Below, piece by piece: positions 58,846 to 64,000 of a stretch of 64,000 nucleotides of DNA (positions within the stretch are counted from its first letter, which is position 1; every line of letters starts with the position of its first letter). The notes below the pieces were generated by a model. The model did no database searches. It was not told where the DNA came from and saw only the letters and a program-made list of their open reading frames with translations. A program made the position numbers and the translations under genes. Origin of the DNA: Fragum whitleyi (taxonomy: Eukaryota; Mollusca; Bivalvia; Cardiida; Cardiidae); NCBI GenBank assembly GCA_948146395.1, contig OX411547.1, positions 55,171,566-55,235,565 of the forward strand, written 5' to 3'.

Positions 58846-59321
58846 AAAGCACAAAGGTGATGTTTATCTATTAAGCGAAGTTCAAACATTAATTAATTAA
58901 GTCTATTGTAGACTCGGTTACGTCAAGATTGTCACAGAAAATATCATGACCAGGCTAAAATATATTTGTCGCCTTCACGCATAAAGGAACCATCTGGACA
59001 GTGCATAAAGTGATAGTCCTTGTCAGACTGCGCGGATTGCGCCCGCTGAATATTGGGTAAAACAATTTCGCACTTGACTGATTTACTGAATCTAGAATTT
59101 GCATTGTACATTCTTGTGTCAGAATTTTTGACATGTAACCTTTGATTGAATCTCTATTGGAACCAAAATCTTATTCAAATGTTTATTTTGCAGTTCCTAG
59201 ATGGTTACTTTATTGTGTGATGGGTGATGTTTCAATATTTAATTTCGATGACTCGTTTATTTTGTCCTGCATTTTGGATTCATTTGGCTCGTTAGTGTTC
59301 CCTATTTCGTGAGCACATTTT

Positions 59322-59963
59322 TTAAGTTTTTTCTTTTGTTCTCTTTCTTTTTGAATTTTGATTTTTTTCTGCTTTCTGCTTTTCTCTAAGTTCTTTCTTG
59401 AGTCTCATTTCTTCTCTTTTTTTTAAGAGTTGTTTTTCTTTCAACGCTTTCTTCTCTAGGCGTTCTTTCTTTCTTTCTTCTTTTAATGTAATGTCCATTA
59501 GTTTCTGTTTTTCTTTCTCTTCTATCTGTTGTTGAACCTCTGTACTTGTAAGGACTCTCGCTTTGCCGGATGATTTTTTCTTAGCCTTAGTTGGATTGCT
59601 AAGAGTAGGAGTGACTAAAACGTTAACAAGGTCATCGGGGATGAGCCCAGCTTTTACTAATGGGTGACTTCCAATAAGACAATCCGTTTTGTCTGAAACA
59701 GGGGTAGCTATAAATACTTCTGTATTTTCGGCAGATTCTAATGCAACATTTGCTGCTGTTTGTCGTTTAAGGCGTAGCCAGGTTTGATACGTAGCATCTT
59801 GAAGATCGATAGCAAGATCAAAGCATTCTTCAAATTTACGTTTTTTGCGGGGCGTTAACGACAGCTCCACGGCACTAAGAGCTAATTCTGGGGGACAATT
59901 TTGTGCTTCAGTAGGAATGGTGCAAGCGTTATTCATTTCAACAGCGGAATTTTCTTTATCCGA
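59322..59963 (-). CDS. Transposase C-terminal Lys/Glu-rich segment
   Basis: Continues the same frame after the tandem stops as SDKENSAVE, with an ATG at 59936 (204 residues to a TAA at 59322). Features: KKRKFEECFDLA (31-42), a KKKSSGKARVLTS motif (119-131) of the kind preceding the tail in invertebrate DDE_1 proteins, and a charged helix or coiled coil from about 131 to 204 ending KRKRTKEKT, a plausible nuclear signal. Very Lys-rich; no enzymatic role expected. Confidence 0.6.
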   Translation of the reverse strand, partial: SDKENSAVEMNNACTIPTEAQNCPPELALSAVELSLTPRKKRKFEECFDLAIDLQDATYQTWLRLKRQTAANVALESAENTEVFIATPVSDKTDCLIGSHPLVKAGLIPDDLVNVLVTPTLSNPTKAKKKSSGKARVLTSTEVQQQIEEKEKQKLMDITLKEERKKERLEKKALKEKQLLKKREEMRLKKELREKQKAEKNQNSKRKRTKEKT

Positions 59964-59966
59964 TTA

Positions 59967-60395
59967 TTAAGATAGTATGCCGTCTAGTCCAACATTAAAA
60001 CTTAAATCAAACATTTCAGACTCTGCGCTAATATTATCTTGCAGACAAGAAAATGACGTGTCCAAGCTCATACTACTACCAGTTTCATTACTGTGTGATG
60101 TTGAGGGTTGTTCAGAAGAAGTGGAAATCTCTAATTCATTGGAGGGACCGCGTGGTTCTATTGACAGATCAATTGAACTGGGATCAACGTCAAGGTTTGA
60201 TCGTAAAAGCAAACTTTTGTCGATGGCATTAGGGTTAAAAGGATAAATGCCACATTTTCGGAATCCTTCTGTTATACAGTCCATTGTAAAGCTTTTTTCA
60301 AAAATTACTTTAAACATAGAGCTTACTTTGTTTTTTGAAATCCATAAGTCCGATTTTATCATTTTTGCCTGGCTTACAACCTTAGCTGTTTCGAT
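59967..60395 (-). CDS. Transposase segment after the catalytic core
   Basis: In frame with the preceding segment across one TAA. It starts IETAKVVSQAKMIKSDLWIS and reaches FTMDCITEGFRKCGIYPFNP, the conserved motif found after the catalytic core in DDE_1 transposases and their domesticated relatives. A Ser/Glu-rich acidic stretch follows to GLDGILS and two adjacent stops. The only ATG for an independent product is at 60362. More likely this is part of one protein than a gene of its own. Confidence 0.65.
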   Translation of the reverse strand: METAKVVSQAKMIKSDLWISKNKVSSMFKVIFEKSFTMDCITEGFRKCGIYPFNPNAIDKSLLLRSNLDVDPSSIDLSIEPRGPSNELEISTSSEQPSTSHSNETGSSMSLDTSFSCLQDNISAESEMFDLSFNVGLDGILS

Positions 60396-61430
60396 TTACA
60401 TTTTTCTGTAGACAGCAACGTCTAAAGGCTGCGTAATGTGAGTTGTTTTTGGAGGAAGACAAAACAATACAACATCGTTTGCAATAGCTGCTCGTATTAG
60501 GTCAACGCTAATATGAGAAGAAGCTCCATCTTGTATAAGCAGAAGTGGCCTTTGGGATACTGCATGGACAATGAAAGTCTTTTGAAACCTTTGGTTGTAA
60601 AGCGTTTGGTCCATAAAACCGCTGTCGGAACATGCGTAACTTGCATTGACAGGGCCATCCCTGTGATATGCTCCACCTGGCATGCTCTTACTATAGATGA
60701 TCATCGGAGGAAGGGCTTGGCCCGCTGCATTAACACAACAGTGTACAGAAATGTGTTCATTTGTAGCTACAGATAAAGAGTGCACGTGCTTAGTCCTTGT
60801 TGGCACAATCACTTTCTGACCCGCTGATTTATTAAGGTAAAGTGCGGCTTCATCACAATTATAAATTTGACTGGGCTTGTCATTAAGATGATTTGAATCA
60901 ATGGTTTCTTTAAGAAGACAAAAGTAATAACGGATAGTATTGACGTTGCCAAACGAAGCACGCCCTCTATCTAGCGCATCTGGTCGTCTTAAGCTAAGTT
61001 CAGGGTGTCTTTTCTTGAATCCGCGCCACCACTTACGAATTGGCCCAGTTTTGGTAAACACGTTTTCTTTTCCGCGCTCTTTGGCTATGCACCATGCAAA
61101 TCCTAAGAGCTGTGGTACAGACATTGGAAAGCCACGGTTAGCCATGTATGTTATGTAATTACATAGGGCTATTTCCTCTTCATCAGTTAAAGCAGTTTTT
61201 ACTCCCATTTTTGAATTATGAATTGAAACTCTCTCATGTACCCTATCTGATAATGTCATTCTCGGAACTCCGAATGCCTTCGCTGCCTCTGATATACGCA
61301 TGTTTCCAGACTTGACCTCTCTATACGCCGATGCCATTAATTCGTCCGACCATTTACGAAGCTTTGTAGGGCGTTTTTGATTTTTGTCCATATCTGAAAT
61401 AATGTTAGTATTCGAATCATTTGGACACAC
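60396..61430 (-). CDS. Transposase N-terminal and catalytic segment (344 aa)
   Basis: Cuts and joins transposon ends in the nucleus. Residues 25-68 (KWSDELMASAYREVKSGNM and RISEAAKAFGVPRMTLSDRV) form a Pipsqueak-type helix-turn-helix. Residues 80-157 (LTDEEEIALCNYITYMANRG to RRPDALDRGRA) form a Tc5/CENP-B-type DNA-binding domain. The DDE_1 core keeps three acidic residues: D193 in IYNCDEAAL, D301 in LLIQDGASSH and D337 in THITQPLDVAVY, giving DD(36)D spacing between the last two as expected for pogo-class enzymes. The start at 61430 was taken as the most upstream ATG; M14 (DMDKNQKRP) is an alternative. The frame meets a TAA straight after VYRKM, just past the last catalytic residue, so a truncated product would lack the region that follows the core. 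Confidence 0.8.
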   Translation of the reverse strand: MCPNDSNTNIISDMDKNQKRPTKLRKWSDELMASAYREVKSGNMRISEAAKAFGVPRMTLSDRVHERVSIHNSKMGVKTALTDEEEIALCNYITYMANRGFPMSVPQLLGFAWCIAKERGKENVFTKTGPIRKWWRGFKKRHPELSLRRPDALDRGRASFGNVNTIRYYFCLLKETIDSNHLNDKPSQIYNCDEAALYLNKSAGQKVIVPTRTKHVHSLSVATNEHISVHCCVNAAGQALPPMIIYSKSMPGGAYHRDGPVNASYACSDSGFMDQTLYNQRFQKTFIVHAVSQRPLLLIQDGASSHISVDLIRAAIANDVVLFCLPPKTTHITQPLDVAVYRKM

Positions 61431-62059
61431 TTAAGCCATACATTAAAAAGGACTACATGTATATACATGTGGGAAATACATCTAGGTTCTGAGGTTTTTT
61501 CATTAAGAAAAACTTTTTTACTTGTTACGCTATATTAAATTTCAGTCTCTGCATAATGCCATATAGTGTAACTTGCTATTTTCATGCTATTTCTGTAGTC
61601 CTGAGACAAAAATGAAATGACAAGTGAGGCGAAAACAATAATAAAAAGAAATAATAACAGGTTATGCGTTTTGCGACAAAAAACCTTGTAACTACATATA
61701 CAATATTATCTAAGCTTTACTAATATTGTAGTGGTCACCAAACGATAACATATCTAACACTGCTTGTTATTACTTGTGCAATCACTTTACCAGTTCGAGT
61801 TTCACGGAAATCAGAATTTAGAAATCAAAAGTAGTTTGCTGAGACTAACAATTAAAAGAAGCATATGTTAGACTTTAACTGGTCTAATTGCAGTCGGGAA
61901 TGGGTTGAGACGCGGCGGGAAAAATGTATTGATGGTACGCTATGACATTTATAATACTTTCTCCGCAGTGTTTCCACATCAAGATGCGACATGCAAAGTG
62001 CCGATTCTTTCCTGTATGGAGTTTATTTACTATATTAATGTTTTCTTCTTAAACAAGTT

Positions 62060-62305
62060 TTAACCCTTGTCATGCTGAACCCGGAATATTCCTGCTTTGA
62101 CAGGAGGTATAGACAAAGATCAGCCTGCACACAAGTGCAGTCTGATATTAGTTAATACCTCCTGAATTTCATGTTTAATCTAGAAAGGTATAAAACAATG
62201 CATTTCCGCGATCAATACTTTCTCACATTTGGTAACTTCCAGTGCTTTTAGCACTTTGATTTTGCATTTATTTTGCAAAGATTTTTATTCAGCATGACTG
62301 GTTTA
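62060..62305. mobile_element. piggyBac-like MITE (family A) inserted in the Tigger-like element
   Basis: TTAACCCTTGTCATGCTGAA at the left, TTCAGCATGACTGGTTTA (shortened right end). Interior GACAGGAGGTATAGACAAAG, CAGCCTGCACACAAGTGCAG and CAGTGCTTTTAGCACTTTGA. It lies inside the right part of the Tigger-like element and so is younger than it. Confidence 0.7.
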
Positions 62306-62364
62306 GAAAGCAAAGCAGATTAACCGTAAATTTTATTTTCGTGCCGAGTAATAAAAATCTATGT

Positions 62365-62785
62365 CCTAAAGTTGTCACATTGGACTTAAAGTCGTCATCG
62401 ACATTGGTAGTATTTTTTTGGATAAAATACGATCAATAAAGCATTGAAGGGTAGCTATATGTGTAATAAAATATATCGGCCCTTATCTCGAGTTATACCC
62501 TCCATTACCCACGTGCTAGTATGTTTACACTGTGCTTTCGCGCAATAGCCTATGTTTAGGGTTATGTTCTTCGCGTGGTCTTAATGCCAGTGTAGAAAAC
62601 ACAAGTCCAGATAACCGGGCATGTTTAGGTATATCGTAAGAAATTAATACTGGAAGGAAGAAGGTAATAAAAAGAAAAAACATTTACTTTTTGAATGATG
62701 CCGCCCGTCTATCTTGAAAGTCACGGAATCAAGAGAAAACGAGATTTCAAAAAAGTGACGACCTTAGGACCTTGACGACTTTAGG
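62365..62785. promoter_or_regulatory. Right subterminal cluster of CCTAAAGTCGTCA motifs
   Basis: CCTAAAGTTGTCA at 62365-62377 and ACTTAAAGTCGTCA at 62384-62397 (direct), then TGACGACCTTAGG at 62756-62768 and TGACGACTTTAGG at 62773-62785 (inverted, the last within the terminal repeat). It mirrors the left cluster. Confidence 0.6.
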
Positions 62786-63160
62786 GCACTTTACGTTAGA
62801 CTGATAGAGGTTCACTCAAGGATAATTCATGTGAAGTTTGGTTTATATCCATTAATTAGTTTCTGAGAAAAGCCACCTATTACCATATATGGAAATTAGC
62901 CACGCCCACTACAGCCATGATTTTCAACCGATTAAAATTCTTTGAAGGAATCTGATAGAGGGTCACCCAAGGAACATTCCTGTGAAATTTGATTGATATC
63001 CATCTAGTACTTTATGAGGAGAAGATTTTTAAAATAAAAGTTTATGGATGGACGCACGGACACCCTGCCATGACAATAGCCCACTGGCCTTTCGGCCAGT
63101 GGAGCTAAAAAAAATCAACTGCAAGGAGGGGTGCAATAAAAACTTCCTAATTATGGGTTT

Positions 63161-63227
63161 GTGGTGTCCCTGATGTTACACATAATCATCCATTAGCATG
63201 CTCATTACCTCATTCTAACCCACCCTC
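63161..63227 (+). repeat. 65-bp direct repeat, right copy
   Basis: GTGGTGTCCCTGATGTTACA ... CATTAGCATGCTCATTACCT CATTCTAACCC-type sequence, matching 53226-53292. It lies about 50 bp after the end of the tandem-core element. Confidence 0.7.
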
Positions 63228-63287
63228 ATAGTTGACTCCAATGAATCCATCACCCAGTTTAATGAGGGATCCTTGAACTGTAGCGTT

Positions 63288-63373
63288 ATATCGATGGCTC
63301 AGCGTGACACAGTTGTAAAAGCCTATTATGTTTATATGCAGTTACAACTGTTTCACGCTGAGCCATTGATATC
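63288..63373. mobile_element. Hairpin MITE (family B)
   Basis: ATATCGATGGCTCAGCGTGA, CAGTTGTAAAAGCCTATTAT, then ATGCAGTTACAACTG and TTTCACGCTGAGCCATTGAT. Confidence 0.75.
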
Positions 63374-63649
63374 ACCTTGAACTCAACATTGCCTGATCAG
63401 AGAACAGTATTTCAAAAGTATATACCACAGATATAACTCCCATCAATGTGTTTACAGATATACGATGATAGTGTGTTCTACTCACTTGACAAGTTTTGCA
63501 TGCTGAGTTATTTCAAAAAGATAACGAGCATTTTATAGAGCATTTTATTTCTAAAAGACTATCTTGAGTCGATAAGTGCAAAAGATCTGCTGTAAGTATC
63601 GTAAGGCAGATTCATAAGTAATTTCAGCATAATCAATTTCATCATTAAT

Positions 63650-63795
63650 TGGGGCTCAAAATAAGCTCTGTCCTGCCATGCCCATATTCATGTGCAAATC
63701 AAAATTTAGCGAACAATTCTTTTAAAAGGGTCCACCAAGGAACATCCTGGTGAAGTTTCATTGAAATCAGCCCAGTGGTTCAGGAGTAGAAGTTT
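63650..63795 (+). repeat. Core unit of the 36032-type tandem-core element
   Basis: GGGGCTCAAAATAAGCTCTG, CCTGCCATGCCCATATTCAT, CACCAAGGAACATCCTGG and AATCAGCCCAGTGGTTCAGG. One unit only, interrupted by the MITE at 63796. Confidence 0.6.
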
Positions 63796-64000
63796 TTAAC
63801 CCTTGTCATGCTGAATAAATTTTGGCTAAAATTTTTCATCAAAATCAGAGGGCAAAGAGCACTGAAAGTTCCAACTGTAGGTCAATTTTTATTTTGAAAA
63901 ACTAAATGTATTGACCATTCTGGTTTGAAGGTGAGAAACAGGTGGTGTAAACTAACATCAGACTGCACATATGTGCAGGCTGATGTTTGTCTATAGTTCC
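63796..64000. mobile_element. piggyBac-like MITE (family A, subfamily 1), cut by window end
   Basis: Starts TTAACCCTTGTCATGCTGAA and follows 15-262 closely (AGGTCAATTTTTATTTTGAA, AACTAACATCAGACTGCACA, TATGTGCAGGCTGATGTTTG). The right end is outside the window. Confidence 0.75.

Larger units (their letters stand above)
59322..61430 (-). pseudogene. Tigger/pogo-class transposase, one frame with three in-frame stops at two sites
   Basis: Three long open segments (61430-60396, 60395-59967, 59963-59322) lie in the same reading frame over 2.1 kb, separated only by a TAA at 60396-60398 and a tandem TAA TAA at 59964-59969. The order of parts is that of a DDE_1 transposase: Pipsqueak-type helix-turn-helix, CENP-B-type DNA-binding domain, catalytic core with three Asp, the GIYPFNPNAI motif that follows the core, and a Lys/Glu-rich tail. 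With no frameshift and intact motifs, inactivation looks recent, or the stops may be read through or belong to unrecognised splicing. The 31-nt interval after the first stop (a GTAAAT donor-like site to a CAG) seems too short for an intron. Total length would be about 700 codons, longer than typical Tigger proteins of about 500-600. Confidence 0.8.
55942..62796 (-). mobile_element. Tigger/pogo-type DNA transposon, 6.9 kb, near complete
   Basis: The left terminus ACGTAAAGTGCCCTAAAGTC continues to GTCAC and is matched in inverted form by the right terminus, which ends GACTTTAGGGCACTTTACGT. A TA lies directly outside both ends (55940-55941 and 62797-62798), the target duplication of the Tc1/mariner superfamily. 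Removing the element restores a known repeat unit (compare TTTTTTGTAGACTGATAAAG at about 29235), so the boundaries are secure. It encodes a pogo-class transposase (59322-61430) and a HIRAN-domain ORF (57827-58075), both on the minus strand. CCTAAAGTCGTCA-like motifs cluster within about 450 bp of both ends. Later insertions include a family A MITE (62060-62305) and hairpin elements at 56800, 58378 and 58679. The transposase stop codons suggest this copy is not autonomous now. Confidence 0.85.
53388..63109 (+). mobile_element. Tandem-core element split by two large insertions
   Basis: Left end AACTAGAGGCACTTGAGC with TTCGCTCCACAGGC is at 53388-53478. The body resumes at 55063 and carries the same core as 28518-29745 at 55700-55941 (GGATCACTAAAGAATCATTC, TTCAAAGTTTCCACTATATA). 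The rest is at 62797-63109 (GGTTCACTCAAGGATAATTC, GACGCACGGACACC, and the right end CCTTTCGGCCAGTGGAGCT). The intervening sequences are the 53479-55062 and 55942-62796 transposons. Confidence 0.7.

Noticed and set aside
60366..60398. Short intron removing the first transposase stop
   Set aside because: The only donor/acceptor pair (GTAAAT to CCAG) gives about 31 nt, shorter than plausible introns.
60513..60776. Plus-strand frames opposite the transposase
   Set aside because: Shadow frames of the minus-strand transposase with no own signal.

Overview
This is a repeat-dominated stretch of an animal genome, most likely a bivalve mollusc. It is AT-rich and has no prokaryotic-style genes. It carries many non-autonomous DNA transposons, and several 0.5-2.6 kb elements built from tandem 140-170 bp cores, a GACGGACG microsatellite and a terminal hairpin. 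That architecture is known from bivalve 'pearl' elements and Helentron-associated elements. The taxon is inference; no single sequence here proves it.

Host gene content is minimal. I found one convincing host exon, at 37929-38060 on the minus strand. It has both splice sites and encodes the first half of an immunoglobulin domain resembling the N-terminal Ig domain of Kirre/nephrin-type adhesion proteins. Much of the window may therefore be introns of that gene. The other coding traces belong to mobile elements: a Tigger/pogo transposase (59322-61430, minus), a HIRAN-domain ORF (57827-58075, minus), a decayed Tc1-like transposase (50521-51436, minus) and a LINE endonuclease fragment (40935-41700, plus).

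Layout. 0-16 kb: TTAA-flanked piggyBac-like MITEs, hAT-like MITEs (one with an exact 8-bp target duplication), two arrays of palindromic TTTCAGTGAAA units, and a 1.3-kb non-autonomous Tigger-like element (12155-13462) with a recognisable empty site. 16-31 kb: nested tandem-core elements, an array of TTCTAGAA palindromes, three tRNA-derived SINEs (14.1, 19.3 and 24.7 kb) and hairpin MITEs. 31-38 kb: more MITEs, a tandem-core element and the Ig exon. 38-48 kb: MITEs, the LINE fragment and three further tandem-core elements. 49-53 kb: a CpG-richer, repeat-poor zone with the Tc1 relic. 53.4-63.1 kb: a nested block.

The nested block is the most interesting part. One tandem-core element is split by a 1.6-kb TIR element (53479-55062) and by a 6.9-kb Tigger/pogo-type transposon (55942-62796) with matching termini, a TA duplication and a paralogous empty site. 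This transposon carries a transposase reading frame that is continuous over 2.1 kb apart from three in-frame stop codons at two sites. It also carries a HIRAN-domain ORF behind a good splice acceptor, and clustered copies of CCTAAAGTCGTCA near both ends. The HIRAN passenger is the best candidate for something undescribed.
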